From the NCBI RefSeq assembly GCF_000473895.1, contig NZ_ASSJ01000076.1, forward strand, positions 124,001 to 188,000: 64,000 nucleotides of DNA, in the 5' to 3' direction. This DNA is from Rubidibacter lacunae KORDI 51-2. GTDB lineage: Bacteria > Cyanobacteriota > Cyanobacteriia > Cyanobacteriales > Rubidibacteraceae. This document shows, piece after piece, positions 19,468 to 28,792 of the stretch. The position numbers were made by a program, and so were the translations under genes. The notes below the pieces were generated by a model that was not told where the DNA came from, did not search any database, and was given only the letters and a program-made list of their open reading frames with translations. The first letter of the stretch is position 1. Every line of letters begins with the position of its first letter.

Positions 19468-20079
19468 ATGATCCCAACCGTCATCGAAAGCTCCGGTCGC
19501 GGCGAACGCGCATTTGATATCTACTCGCGCCTGCTGCGGGAGCGCATCGTTTTCCTCGGACAGCAAGTCACCGACGAACTTGCTAATGTTATCGTCGCGC
19601 AAATGCTGTTCTTGGAAGCAGAAGATCCCGACAAGGATATCTATTTGTATATCAACTCCCCTGGCGGTTCGGTTTACGCGGGATTGGGCATCTTCGACAC
19701 GATGAACCAAATCCGCCCGGACGTGAGTACTATCTGCTTGGGTTTGGCTGCTAGCATGGGCGCGTTTTTGCTCAGTGCTGGAGCGAAGGGTAAGCGCCTT
19801 AGCTTGCCGAACTCGCGCATTATGATCCACCAACCGCTCGGCGGCGCTCAGGGTCAGGCGGCAGATATCGAGATTCAGGCGAAGGAAATCCTGTATCTAA
19901 AGCAGCAGCTCAATCAATACATCGCCGACCATACCGGACAGCCGCTGGATCGCATTGCTGAAGACACCGAACGCGACTTTTTCATGTCGCCCTTCGAAGC
20001 GGCAGAGTACGGTTTGATCGACCAAGTAATCGATCGCAAACCCTCCGCCAGCAACCCACCCGACACCAACGGTAACTAA
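19468..20079 (+). CDS. clpP: ATP-dependent Clp protease proteolytic subunit
   Basis: A 203-residue ClpP with an intact catalytic triad: S96 in [10 protein letters not shown]121 in MIHQPLGG, D170 in TERDFF. The N terminus [20 protein letters not shown] matches the ClpP1-like paralogue of cyanobacteria. It degrades unfolded or tagged proteins with ClpC/ClpX. No other clp gene is adjacent. A hairpin 30 bp after the stop probably ends the transcript. Confidence 0.97.
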   Translation: MIPTVIESSGRGERAFDIYSRLLRERIVFLGQQVTDELANVIVAQMLFLEAEDPDKDIYLYINSPGGSVYAGLGIFDTMNQIRPDVSTICLGLAASMGAFLLSAGAKGKRLSLPNSRIMIHQPLGGAQGQAADIEIQAKEILYLKQQLNQYIADHTGQPLDRIAEDTERDFFMSPFEAAEYGLIDQVIDRKPSASNPPDTNGN

Positions 20080-20109
20080 CATCACCCACTAACAACAAGA
20101 TGCCACTCG

Positions 20110-20155
20110 ACGAGCGACTGTCTCCGTTCTCCTCCGGGAGCGTGCAGTCGCTCGT
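20110..20155 (+). terminator. hairpin downstream of clpP
   Basis: Arms ACGAGCGACTG and CAGTCGCTCGT (11 bp) enclose 24 bases, followed by TTGTATT. It lies 30 bp past the clpP stop, which suits a terminator although the T run is weak. Confidence 0.6.
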
Positions 20156-20500
20156 TTGTATTAGCGTTTGCCCGGCAGCTAACTGGAAATGGCAAGAAGG
20201 TTGCGCGTTGAATCGGCGAGATCGAAAAAATCTAGCAAAGGAAGGGAGCGTCAGGACAGTTTCTCGAAGGAAAGTCTAGGAGCAACGTCCTTTCAGTGGC
20301 TCTTTGCAAATTCAAATTACGCGCAATCGGGCACAAACTCACAACAAGCGAATGGCCTTTATGTTCTTTTAGGGTCGCTCGGGGTAGTCCGATCCCCGGC
20401 TAGACCCCTTTCAAACAGCTTTTTAGCTTAATCTCCCCCGAGTTATCTCCGCTGAAAACATCCCACGCAAGCCCAAAGTTCGTTCTCAGATTTGCTGCTC
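20156..20500. other. intergenic, nothing recognised
   Basis: No supported gene. An 80-codon basic open frame starting at 20189 has no recognisable features and is taken as chance. Confidence 0.35.
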
Positions 20501-21019
20501 ATGACCATTTGTTTGTGTCCCGGCATCCACGCCCCACAGCTCACCCGCGAGTTTGCTGCTGCCATCGGACTGAGCGCACCGAAAGTTGCCCCTGGCAGTC
20601 CATTCGCGATCGCCGATCTTCTGAGCTTCCTGGACGGAGCGATCGCCTCGACCGAACCCCTAACGTTCATTGCCTTCAGCGCGGGAGTTGTCGGTGCAAT
20701 TGGGGCTGCACCTTTGTGGCAGCAACGCGGCGGCATCGTGCGTTCGCTCCTTGCCTTCGACGGCTGGGGCGTCCCGCTCGCTGGCACGTATCCCCAACAT
20801 CGCTTCAGCCACGATCGCTTCACTGCTTGGAGTTCGACCCTGCTCGGTGCTGGCGACGACCTTTTCTTTTGCGACCCACCCGTTCCGCACCTTGATCTAT
20901 GGCGATCGCCACACACTGCCCGTGGGTGGCACGTCCCGCGTCCCGGCTGGCACCACCGCACGACTGCCGCCGACCTGACGCGATCGCTCTTGGCTCGCTA
21001 CGGGGAAAACTTGAATTAA
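20501..21019 (+). CDS. alpha/beta-hydrolase-like conserved hypothetical
   Basis: A 172-residue protein starting TICLCPGIHAPQLT. A nucleophile-elbow-like AFSAGVVG (about 65-72) follows a predicted strand, and the fold pattern suggests a small alpha/beta hydrolase. A late histidine-rich segment (GWHVPRPGWHHR) could supply the histidine. ATG 20501 is preferred over TTG nine bases upstream. Its substrate is unknown. It is monocistronic as far as can be seen. Confidence 0.65.
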   Translation: MTICLCPGIHAPQLTREFAAAIGLSAPKVAPGSPFAIADLLSFLDGAIASTEPLTFIAFSAGVVGAIGAAPLWQQRGGIVRSLLAFDGWGVPLAGTYPQHRFSHDRFTAWSSTLLGAGDDLFFCDPPVPHLDLWRSPHTARGWHVPRPGWHHRTTAADLTRSLLARYGENLN

Positions 21020-21339
21020 CTCTGGAGGATGGGAAGAGCAAACGGTCGCTCGGCGATCGCAATGCATGGCAGGGGGATTCTCAGCAACCTGCAAAATATT
21101 TAACAAAACTCTTAAAATAGGGTTCCAATCGTTCAGATGGCCGTAGCATCATAAACAACGTTGTTAGCACCTAATTAGGATCGGAAGGCGTAAGCGATGG
21201 AGTTGCGAGTTGCTCCTCGCCCCCGGGCTTTGGCGATCCAGTCCGAAATATCTTCGCGAAGCAACCTGCGGTGGCTTTGCGCCGCCGACTTACAAGTAGC
21301 TAGTTCTAGCTAGCGTCTGAGAAGTGTAGGTTAAAGAAA
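21020..21339. other. ilvB leader and promoter region
   Basis: A 320-bp gap before ilvB. It has an AT-rich patch near 21100-21180 that may be the promoter. I see no leader peptide rich in branched-chain amino acid codons. Confidence 0.35.
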
Positions 21340-23217
21340 GTGACAGCAACCCTGGGCAACCCACACGCATCCTCCGAAATGCCCCCCGCGATCGCCATCC
21401 ACTGCAAGCGGCGTACAGGAGCTTACGCGCTGATGGATAGTCTCAAGCGCCACGGCGTCACGCACATTTTTGGCTATCCTGGGGGCGCGATCCTGCCGAT
21501 CTACGACGAACTCTATCGCGCCGAAGCCCGCGGCGACCTAAAGCACATCCTCGTCCGCCACGAACAGGGTGCTTCCCACGCCGCCGATGGGTATGCTCGG
21601 GCTACGGGTCGCGTCGGTGTTTGTTTCGGAACCTCCGGTCCCGGTGCGACCAACCTCGTGACTGGCATCGCTACCGCCCATATGGACTCGATTCCGCTCG
21701 TCGTCGTCACCGGTCAGGTGCCGCGCAATGCGATCGGGACCGACGCTTTCCAAGAAACCGACATCTTCGGCATTACGCTGCCGTTGGTAAAACATTCCTA
21801 CGTTGTGCGCCATGCCTCTGACATGGCCCGCATCGTCGCCGAAGCGTTCCACATCTCCAGCTCCGGCCGGCCGGGACCGGTGTTGATCGACGTCCCCAAA
21901 GATGTGGGCATCGAGGAATGCGATTACATCCCCGTCGAGCCGGGGCACGTCAATTTACCTGGCTTTCGCCCAACCGTGAAGGGCAACTCGCGTCAGATCG
22001 CTCACGCAGCGCGGATGTTGCAGGCGGCGGCACGACCGCTTCTATACGTTGGCGGCGGTGCGATCGCTGCCGGTGCCCACGCCGAGATCGTGCAGCTCGC
22101 CGAGCATTTCCAGATTCCCGTTACGACGACGCTGATGGGCCTGGGTGCATTCGACGAACGCCACGCCTTGTCCGTCGGTATGTTGGGGATGCACGGCACG
22201 GCTTACGCCAACTACGCCGTCAGCGAATGCGACTTACTCGTGGCGATCGGGGCGCGGTTCGACGATCGCGTTACGAGCAAGCTCGACGAATTTGCTTCCC
22301 GTGCCAAGGTCATCCACATCGATATCGATCCAGCAGAGGTCGGTAAGAACCGAGCGCCCGAAGTCCCGATTGTCGGCGATGTAAGGGTTTGCCTGCAACA
22401 GCTGCTCGCACGGATTGCCGACTTGGGAATTGATGCCGATAGCAGTCGCACCCACGCCTGGTGCGAGCGCATCTCGCGTTGGAAGCGCAACTACCCGTTG
22501 GTAGTCCCGCACCCGGATGGCAAGCTCTCGCCCCAGGAAGTCATCGTCGCTATCGGGCAGCATGCCCCCAACGCCTTCTACACGACCGATGTCGGCCAGC
22601 ACCAAATGTGGGCTGCGCAGTTTATCAACTATGGCCCGCGGCGTTGGATTTCAAGTTCCGGTTTGGGCACGATGGGTTTCGGGTTACCTGCTGCGATGGG
22701 CGTCAAAGTTGCCCTGCCGGACGAACAAGTCATTTGCATCAGCGGCGACGCCAGCTTCCAAATGAACTTGCAGGAACTTGGCACGCTTGCACAGTACGGA
22801 ATTGCAGCCAAAACTGTCATTATCAACAATGGCTGGCAGGGCATGGTGCGCCAGTGGCAGCAAACGTTCTTTGGCGAACGCTATTCGGCGTCGAATATGC
22901 AAAGCGGGATGCCCGATTTCGTCAAGCTCTGCGATGCCTACGGTCTCAAAGGCATGGTGGTTGGCGATCGCGCTCGGCTCGACGACGCCATTGCCGAGAT
23001 GCTGGCCCACGACGGCCCGGTTTTACTGGACGCCCACGTGACGCGCGACGAAAACTGTTACCCGATGGTCGCACCGGGTAAGAGCAACGCTCAGATGCTC
23101 GGACTGCCAGAACCGCAAGAATCCGAATCCCCCCCAGAACCGGTGGTCTGCAGCAACTGCGGCATGGCTAACCCTGCCGCACACGCTTTCTGCTTCCACT
23201 GCGGCACCAAGCTATAA
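21340..23217 (+). CDS. ilvB: acetolactate synthase large subunit with C-terminal zinc ribbon
   Basis: A 625-residue TPP/FAD enzyme of branched-chain amino acid synthesis. It shows the TPP glutamate in [16 protein letters not shown], the central FAD region, and the TPP/Mg segment [14 protein letters not shown] followed by [12 protein letters not shown]. After the usual end (MLGLPEPQ) there is a linker and a four-cysteine ribbon: CSNC, then CFHC after 12 residues (last 24 residues). The start is GTG 21340; ATG 21379 is an alternative. The small subunit IlvH is not adjacent. The ribbon may bind zinc; its role is unknown. Confidence 0.95.
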   Translation: MTATLGNPHASSEMPPAIAIHCKRRTGAYALMDSLKRHGVTHIFGYPGGAILPIYDELYRAEARGDLKHILVRHEQGASHAADGYARATGRVGVCFGTSGPGATNLVTGIATAHMDSIPLVVVTGQVPRNAIGTDAFQETDIFGITLPLVKHSYVVRHASDMARIVAEAFHISSSGRPGPVLIDVPKDVGIEECDYIPVEPGHVNLPGFRPTVKGNSRQIAHAARMLQAAARPLLYVGGGAIAAGAHAEIVQLAEHFQIPVTTTLMGLGAFDERHALSVGMLGMHGTAYANYAVSECDLLVAIGARFDDRVTSKLDEFASRAKVIHIDIDPAEVGKNRAPEVPIVGDVRVCLQQLLARIADLGIDADSSRTHAWCERISRWKRNYPLVVPHPDGKLSPQEVIVAIGQHAPNAFYTTDVGQHQMWAAQFINYGPRRWISSSGLGTMGFGLPAAMGVKVALPDEQVICISGDASFQMNLQELGTLAQYGIAAKTVIINNGWQGMVRQWQQTFFGERYSASNMQSGMPDFVKLCDAYGLKGMVVGDRARLDDAIAEMLAHDGPVLLDAHVTRDENCYPMVAPGKSNAQMLGLPEPQESESPPEPVVCSNCGMANPAAHAFCFHCGTKL

Positions 23218-23579
23218 GTGCTGCGTCTATACGAGACGTAACGGCTGCCGCTACGCGCCCTCCTGCCATAGCGGGGACGGTTTCCGCGAAATTGGGTGCT
23301 TGAAGCACAGGTGATAGCTTAAGGGGAGCCGCATTTAAAGCGGTTAAGTGCTCTCCCCATCAAAATTAGGGCGCGTTCTCTCACCGCATTTTCGCAGGAT
23401 GCTTGGATACTGCTTTCCCGCTTCGATCGTCACGGAACGCTTGACCGGCAAGAGCACTCGCTTTATGGCAGCTTGCCGAGATCGGTCCCACCAACCCCAC
23501 TGTTGCGAACTGCTGTTGAACCCCGATTTTAGGAAGCTTGTCTAAGCGCACAACTGCAAACAAGGAGGAAGCAACGCGG
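23218..23579. other. intergenic before the ECF sigma operon
   Basis: A gap of about 360 bp. It should carry the promoter of the sigma operon, possibly autoregulated. A GGAAC at about 23431 could be an ECF -35 element, but no matching -10 is convincing. TTG 23538 could extend the sigma gene by 14 codons. Confidence 0.35.
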
Positions 23580-24146
23580 GTGTTGGCAGAAGACCGGACA
23601 CAGGCCAGCGATCGCGAACTCGTTCGGCGCTGCCAGCAAGGCGACACCGACGCATTCCGTCACCTTTATCGACGCCACCAGCAAAAGGTGAGATCGCTGC
23701 TGTATCAGCTTTGCGGCGGACAGGTGCTGGACGATCTGGTGCAGGAAGTATTTCTGCGGGCCTGGAAAGGCTTGCCGAAAATGCGTCAAGCAGCTACTTT
23801 TTCCACCTGGCTATACCGCATTAGTTGGAATGTGGCCAGCGACCAGCGTCGCAAGTTTGCTCTCCAGCGCCGCGATCGGGCCGCGATCCAATCCGACCGG
23901 GCCGACGTTGCAGCAACTGAAGCGCCCGATTTGATGCAGCTCCATCACCGCGAACTCGTCCAGCAGGGCCTCGATGCCCTCGCTCCCGAGCAGCGCCTGT
24001 TGATCCTCCTGCATGAAATCGAAGACGTGCCGCATAAGGAAATCTCCAAAATTCTGGGCATTCCGATCGGGACGGTAAAATCGCGACTGTTCTACGCGCG
24101 CCGCGCATTGCGCGAGTATCTGCAACAGCAAGGAGTCTATCCGTGA
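23580..24146 (+). CDS. sigG: ECF RNA polymerase sigma factor, SigG type
   Basis: A 188-residue extracytoplasmic-function sigma factor. Region 2 runs from DAFRHLYRRHQQKVRSLLYQ through LDDLVQEVFLRAWKGL and FSTWLYRISWNVASD. Region 4 runs from LAPEQRLLILLHEIEDV to the HTH EISKILGIPIGTVKSRL. It resembles cyanobacterial SigG. GTG 23580 is chosen because AAGGAGG lies 11 bases upstream; TTG 23538 is the alternative. Its last four bases (GTGA) overlap the start of the downstream anti-sigma gene, so the two are translationally coupled. Confidence 0.92.
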   Translation: MLAEDRTQASDRELVRRCQQGDTDAFRHLYRRHQQKVRSLLYQLCGGQVLDDLVQEVFLRAWKGLPKMRQAATFSTWLYRISWNVASDQRRKFALQRRDRAAIQSDRADVAATEAPDLMQLHHRELVQQGLDALAPEQRLLILLHEIEDVPHKEISKILGIPIGTVKSRLFYARRALREYLQQQGVYP

Positions 24147-24535
24147 GCCAGCCCCCTCCCCAGAACGAAGACCGCTTGGCTGACTTTCTGCGCCGCTATC
24201 AACCGGAGCCGCCTCCAGCCACGCCCGAATTCGAAGAGCAGCTGATGCGGCAAATTGGCTTAGCAGAGACGCCAAATCGGCGGTTGCGCTCATTTCGCCT
24301 CCTTGGAACAGCCGGGGCGATCGCAACAGGAGCGCTGCTGATTTGGGGGGGCTTGCGTTGGATGGCTTCGCGGCCGGCCGCAAGTGTTGCTGAAGCTGAA
24401 GTCGAACTCGAAACGTTCGTTTTCGAGACATGGACCGGAGCAACGACCGGGCCGGTTGTCGCAGATCCGGCCGCAAGCAGCTGGTTGAAGGCAACGGATG
24501 CTGGGCCGATCCAGCCAGCACAAAGTTCTGAATAA
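24143..24535 (+). CDS. probable anti-sigma factor, single-pass membrane protein
   Basis: A 130-residue protein with a cytosolic N terminus (ADFLRRYQPEPPPATPEFEEQL), one membrane helix (about 50-72, LLGTAGAIATGALLIWGGL) and a short acidic periplasmic tail. It lacks a zinc-binding HxxxCxxC. It starts with GTG inside the sigma gene stop (GTGA). Position, topology and coupling match the anti-sigma genes that follow sigG in other cyanobacteria. Confidence 0.8.
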   Translation: MSQPPPQNEDRLADFLRRYQPEPPPATPEFEEQLMRQIGLAETPNRRLRSFRLLGTAGAIATGALLIWGGLRWMASRPAASVAEAEVELETFVFETWTGATTGPVVADPAASSWLKATDAGPIQPAQSSE

Positions 24536-24649
24536 AAGGGCCCAAGGCTGCGCTAGCCAGCCAGCTGTGCCTTGCTCGCGGCGGTTGTTGCAGGAGAGCA
24601 GGCCTGAACTTGCAGACAACCGTGACTTGACTCGATGCGGAGAATCATC

Positions 24650-25177
24650 GTGAACGAACAATTTCGCCACCTGACTGGATTGTCGACTGTAGTATTGTCG
24701 CTATCCTGTCTGCTCCTGCTCTCGCTACCGAGCGAGGGTGCAACTGCTGGTGAATGCAACCGTTTTGCACGCGCGCAGACCCCGATCGCGCATGCTAGTG
24801 GCGAGTCAAACCGCCCGCCCCGCCCTCGGGCCGGGGCGGGCGGGCCACCTCCGACAGTGACGATCGAGGAACTTAACCTCAGCAACCAACAACTGCAGCA
24901 AATCTCGACCATCCGCGCAGCATATCGCGCTCGCATCGAGCAACGCGAGACCAGTCTAGAGAGAGCTCAGGACCGACTGCGCGAGTTAATGGCGGGAACG
25001 GCTACGGTAAGCGAGATTCGCGCTCAGTACGGGCGCGTGGAAGAACTGCGCCAGCAGCTCGGCAACCTGCACTTCGAGAGCACCCTGGAGATGCGGAATG
25101 TACTGACGCCAGAACAACGTCAAGAACTGAACGAGATGTTGGAAGAGCGTCGCGCAAAACGTCGCTGCGTCAAATAG
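24650..25177 (+). CDS. Spy/CpxP-like periplasmic protein
   Basis: A 175-residue exported protein. The signal peptide (about 1-32) has the core LSTVVLSLSCLLLLSLPSEG. A Pro/Gly/Arg linker and a helical domain with the LTxxQ-type motif LTPEQRQELNEML near the end follow, plus an earlier LNLSNQQLQQIS copy. Such proteins act as periplasmic chaperones or stress sensors (Spy, CpxP, ZraP). GTG 24650 has GGAG seven bases upstream; ATG 24635 would add five residues. It lies 114 bp after the anti-sigma gene on the same strand and is a likely regulon member. Confidence 0.75.
   Translation: MNEQFRHLTGLSTVVLSLSCLLLLSLPSEGATAGECNRFARAQTPIAHASGESNRPPRPRAGAGGPPPTVTIEELNLSNQQLQQISTIRAAYRARIEQRETSLERAQDRLRELMAGTATVSEIRAQYGRVEELRQQLGNLHFESTLEMRNVLTPEQRQELNEMLEERRAKRRCVK
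24811..24843. repeat. GC-rich inverted repeat inside the Spy-like gene
   Basis: Arms CCGCCCGCCCCG and CGGGGCGGGCGG (12 bp, all G-C) enclose nine bases. The repeat encodes the Pro/Arg/Gly linker of the Spy-like protein. In the mRNA it would be a very stable hairpin just after the signal-peptide codons. Confidence 0.8.
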
Positions 25178-25295
25178 AGCGATCGCCTGCCAATTGACAG
25201 CATGCACGTTTTTCTGCGAACTGAGGTGCATTAGCCGCGCTGCCACCCTCGCCGAGCCGGCGTCTGCTTATGAGAGTCCGCTTATGAGCGCCCGC

Positions 25296-26129
25296 TTAAT
25301 AAAGCACTAGCATCAATTCCTGCTGGTAGCGTTGCGTGAGCTCGCGATCGGCACCGAGCAACTTAAAAATTGCCAGAGCAGCCTTGCGCGCGCCATCGCT
25401 TCGGTACTTGCGGCTCGCACTTACGATCTCGAGGAGTAAAGGCAAAGCGCGATCGTAGTCTTCCGTTAGCGCGAAATGGATAGCTTTGGCAAAGGGGGGA
25501 TCGAGGTCGCTTCCGGTTTCACTGCAGGCTGCTTGCTGCAAGTGAATTAGCTCGATCAGCGCTTGGGCAGGAGAATAGTGCTCGATCTGGCGCACGTCGA
25601 TCGCCTGCAACAGCTTTTCAGCATCTTCGAACCGACTGCCGTAAACCAAGAAACGCGCTGCTTCGAGAGTCAGTGCCGGATGGTTGGGGTAGCGTTCGAA
25701 GAGGCGATCTAGGTGGGTCTTTGCGCACGCTAAGTCATCGGCAGCAACAGCTGCTCGTACCTCGTTTAGTCCTGTTGCCAGCGCCGAGTGCAGCTGCAAT
25801 CGGGTTTCCAGTAATTCGCGCAGTTGTGGCTCTGGGAGCGCGCCAACGAACCCCGGCAATACCTCCCCCGCAACCGCCAAGCGGACGTCCGGGACGCCCT
25901 CGACCTGATATTGGTTTGCCAGGTCTTGGGCGCGGTCGATATCCACCTTTGCCAGCACGAAGTCGTACTCCTGGACCAATTGCTCTAGTAGCGGTCCTAA
26001 CATCTGACACGGACCGCACCACTTAGCATAAAAGTCGATCAGCACCGGACGCTCGTGGGAGGTGGCGATGACGGCGGACTCGAAATTGCCGCGGTCTACT
26101 GCGACAATAGAGCCGGTAGTGATTCCCAT
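25296..26129 (-). CDS. thioredoxin-TPR fusion (YbbN/CnoX-like)
   Basis: A 277-residue protein. The thioredoxin domain (about 8-110) has an intact WCGPC redox site (about 37-41), unlike the inactive SxxC form of E. coli YbbN. It is followed by a TPR-like helical region (about 115-275) and the typical C-terminal block ending ALAIFKLLGADRELTQRYQQ. Such proteins act as redox-active co-chaperones. It appears monocistronic. Confidence 0.9.
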   Translation of the reverse strand: MGITTGSIVAVDRGNFESAVIATSHERPVLIDFYAKWCGPCQMLGPLLEQLVQEYDFVLAKVDIDRAQDLANQYQVEGVPDVRLAVAGEVLPGFVGALPEPQLRELLETRLQLHSALATGLNEVRAAVAADDLACAKTHLDRLFERYPNHPALTLEAARFLVYGSRFEDAEKLLQAIDVRQIEHYSPAQALIELIHLQQAACSETGSDLDPPFAKAIHFALTEDYDRALPLLLEIVSASRKYRSDGARKAALAIFKLLGADRELTQRYQQELMLVLY

Positions 26130-26375
26130 CGGGGCTGTCTCTCCTCTCTAAGTAATGGCACGCAACCAACACGCGTGTTTGCAGAAAGTTCGTAACCTAA
26201 AGCACTTTCTGCTTAAAGGTCCCTCGATTTTAGACCGAGGACTGCAGACTGCAGTGAGGGCGCTCCGCATGCTATGCAGTCTCTACAACGCAAACTGCTG
26301 CGCTCGGAGGGTATTTTCCGGCAATAGCGATCGCTGTGAAAATCAGTTCGTGCGGCTTGCTGTTATTCGACCAGT

Positions 26376-28265
26376 TCAGTCAGCAAGTTCGACCGTAGGG
26401 TCCGAAGAGGGCGGCACGCCCTCAAGCACGAGCAGCACCTCCATCACGGATTTGACAATCGGTGCGGCAACGGTCGAACCAAAAATGACTCCTCGTGTTG
26501 GCTCGTCTACGACTGCCAGAACCACGTAGCGTGGTGCTTCTACGGGGACAATGCCAACGAAACTCGTAATCCTAGCGTTGGTGTAATAGCCATTCAGCGC
26601 TTTCTGAGCAGTACCGGTTTTCCCTGCAATTCGGTAACCGGGGATGCGCGCGGGTTTCCCGCTGCCGTCGGTAACAACGGTTTCCATGAGTTTTAGGACT
26701 GCCCGCGTTGTCACCTCGGAAAAGACTCGGCGGGACGGAAACTCAAACTCTTTTTGCAAATCACCATTTGCATTCACCAATCCGCGCGCCACGTGTGGCG
26801 TAACGAGGCGACCGCCGTTAGCGATTGTGGCGTGTAGTTGCGCTAGCTTGAGCGACGTCAATGAAATCCCTTGCCCGAAAGCGGCAGTTGCCGGTTCGAT
26901 CGGATAATTCAAGAATTGAAACTCGCTCTTAATATGACCGGGGGTTTCGCCGAGCAAATCGACGCCGACGGGCTTTTCCATACCCAAGTTCAGCAGCGCC
27001 TTGTAGTATTGGCGCGGGGACAGCTTTTGCATGATGTGGATCATGCCGACATTGCTGGAAACCTGCAGCACCTTGGCGACATTAATGCTACCGTTACCGC
27101 CACGACTGTAGAAATCGTGGTTGGAAATCGGCCAGCCGCCAATAGTGACTCTACCGGGATCGTAGACCACTGTTCCGGGCTCAATCGCACCAGCTTCCAA
27201 AGCGATCGCCACGTTGATCGGCTTGAACGTAGAACCGGGTTCGAACAGGTCGCCGATCGCCCAGTTTTGTAACTCTTCGAGTTCGTGAGCGAAGTAGCGA
27301 TTGGGGTTGAAGCTCGGCTCGCTGACCAGTGCTACTAGGGCGCCTGTATGCACGTCCATGACGATGACGGTTCCGCGCTTAGCAGCAAAGACCTCCATCT
27401 GTGCCCGCAATGCCTCGCGCGCAGCGCGCTGCAAGCGCAGATCCAACGTCAGCTGCAGGCGCGAGTCATCAAACTGCACGGCATTGTCGGGCAGCGATCG
27501 CGGTAAAAGTTGCCCGTTCCCTGCTTGCTGAACTCGTAAGGGATCTCCCTGACGGGATAGCAGTTCTTCCCGGGCATACTCAACACCCGCCTGACCGCTC
27601 CGCTCGTCGCGCTGCACGTAACCGACAATACCCGCTGCCAGATCGTGTTGTGGATAGTAACGTGCGTATGTGCGTTCGAGGTCGATACCACTGAGCCGCG
27701 CGTCGGCGATCGCGCGCGCGACATCCTCAGTGAGATTGTCGGCGACGCGGATACCGGTATCTTGTTGGCGAAAGCGCTCGGCAAGTTCGTCTGCCGTGTA
27801 GTTATCCAGCCAGGGCGCGATTCGATCTGCAACCGCTGCAGCGTCGTCGACTAAGGCAGCTCCTCCATCCGATCCCGCATCATCTGAGGTGTCCACCAAA
27901 CTCTCTAGCCTGGGAAACATTTCCGGATGAGCGTAGAGCGTGTACACGACGCGATCGCTGGCGAGGACGCTGCCGCGCCGATCGACGATCGCGCGACGTG
28001 GAATGTATGGAGGGAGCGGCACCGTCCGCTGAGCCCGAGCACGTTCGGGCAAGGATGGCTTACCGCCGCCGGAGGTTTGCAAACTCGCGATCTGCAACCA
28101 GTAGGCGCGCGTACCGAGGGCAAAGCTGGCAAGCAATAAAATTAACCAAACCACCAGCAAGCGACGCGTTTGTTGCTTCCGGACTCGCTGTTGTTTGCGG
28201 CGAGACAATGAACTCATGCAGGGTTTGTTGGAGGAAGCAAGCGACGCCCGCGCAGTAGGTGCCAT
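26376..28265 (-). CDS. ftsI: division transpeptidase, penicillin-binding protein 3 (FtsI)
   Basis: A 629-residue class B PBP that cross-links septal peptidoglycan. A basic N terminus and one membrane helix (about 35-57) precede the dimerisation domain. The transpeptidase domain has the active serine in EPGSTFKP (S345, K348), SSN in VSSNVGMIH, and KTG in AGKTGTAQKA. There is no PASTA domain. ATG 28265 overlaps the stop of the upstream FtsL-like gene (TGATG), supporting coupling; ATG 28217 is another possible start. Neither has a good Shine-Dalgarno sequence. Confidence 0.95.
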   Translation of the reverse strand: MAPTARASLASSNKPCMSSLSRRKQQRVRKQQTRRLLVVWLILLLASFALGTRAYWLQIASLQTSGGGKPSLPERARAQRTVPLPPYIPRRAIVDRRGSVLASDRVVYTLYAHPEMFPRLESLVDTSDDAGSDGGAALVDDAAAVADRIAPWLDNYTADELAERFRQQDTGIRVADNLTEDVARAIADARLSGIDLERTYARYYPQHDLAAGIVGYVQRDERSGQAGVEYAREELLSRQGDPLRVQQAGNGQLLPRSLPDNAVQFDDSRLQLTLDLRLQRAAREALRAQMEVFAAKRGTVIVMDVHTGALVALVSEPSFNPNRYFAHELEELQNWAIGDLFEPGSTFKPINVAIALEAGAIEPGTVVYDPGRVTIGGWPISNHDFYSRGGNGSINVAKVLQVSSNVGMIHIMQKLSPRQYYKALLNLGMEKPVGVDLLGETPGHIKSEFQFLNYPIEPATAAFGQGISLTSLKLAQLHATIANGGRLVTPHVARGLVNANGDLQKEFEFPSRRVFSEVTTRAVLKLMETVVTDGSGKPARIPGYRIAGKTGTAQKALNGYYTNARITSFVGIVPVEAPRYVVLAVVDEPTRGVIFGSTVAAPIVKSVMEVLLVLEGVPPSSDPTVELAD

Positions 28266-28792
28266 CAGTAGCCAAGAGGCGATGTCACCGGGACGAGTTC
28301 GTCGAGTGTTGAGGACGAAGAATCTGACGCCGGTTCGACAGACATTGGTCCGCTGGCAATCTCAGCAGGCGGCTCAACAAAGATTGCCCTTGATGGAGCA
28401 GCGCTTTCCAGACCGCGATCTGGATCGGCAGCTTGTTCTGCCAGCTCGTATTGAAGTGTTTCAATTGCGACTGTGAGGTCGCGTTCCTGCTGCTGCAAAG
28501 AAGCCAGTTCTTGAAAATCCTGGTTCCATGCTCGCTGTTCGGCTAGCGTCCACGCATATATGCCGAGGGCCGCAGTCGCGAGCCCAATTGTTGCCAGAGA
28601 CACCGCTTGCTGCGTAGAGGCAAGCAGGCGGAACAGCGGCGGCAGCTTGCGCGTTCCATCAGTTGTCTTCTGGCGACCAGATGGAAAGTGCTCAACTCTT
28701 CGCTCAACCCGCCGCGATGGGCGTCGGCGTGTCGGAAGTTCGCGCTCGGGCAGTGGTGCTAGCGGGGGGCGATACCGGGGAGCTACTGACAT
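28265..28792 (-). CDS. FtsL-like bitopic membrane protein
   Basis: A 175-residue protein: a basic, Pro-rich cytosolic part (1-58), one membrane helix (about 62-82, AVSLATIGLATAALGIYAW), then a short coiled coil (about 90-118, ELASLQQQERDLTVAIETLQ) and an acidic tail. This is the architecture of FtsL/DivIC, and the gene sits directly before ftsI with a one-base overlap, as ftsL does in many bacteria. Sequence similarity to known FtsL is too low to be sure. Confidence 0.65.
   Translation of the reverse strand: MSVAPRYRPPLAPLPERELPTRRRPSRRVERRVEHFPSGRQKTTDGTRKLPPLFRLLASTQQAVSLATIGLATAALGIYAWTLAEQRAWNQDFQELASLQQQERDLTVAIETLQYELAEQAADPDRGLESAAPSRAIFVEPPAEIASGPMSVEPASDSSSSTLDELVPVTSPLGY

Noticed and set aside
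20189-20431. 80-codon basic frame after clpP
   Set aside because: No ribosome site, no recognisable features, and composition like non-coding DNA.
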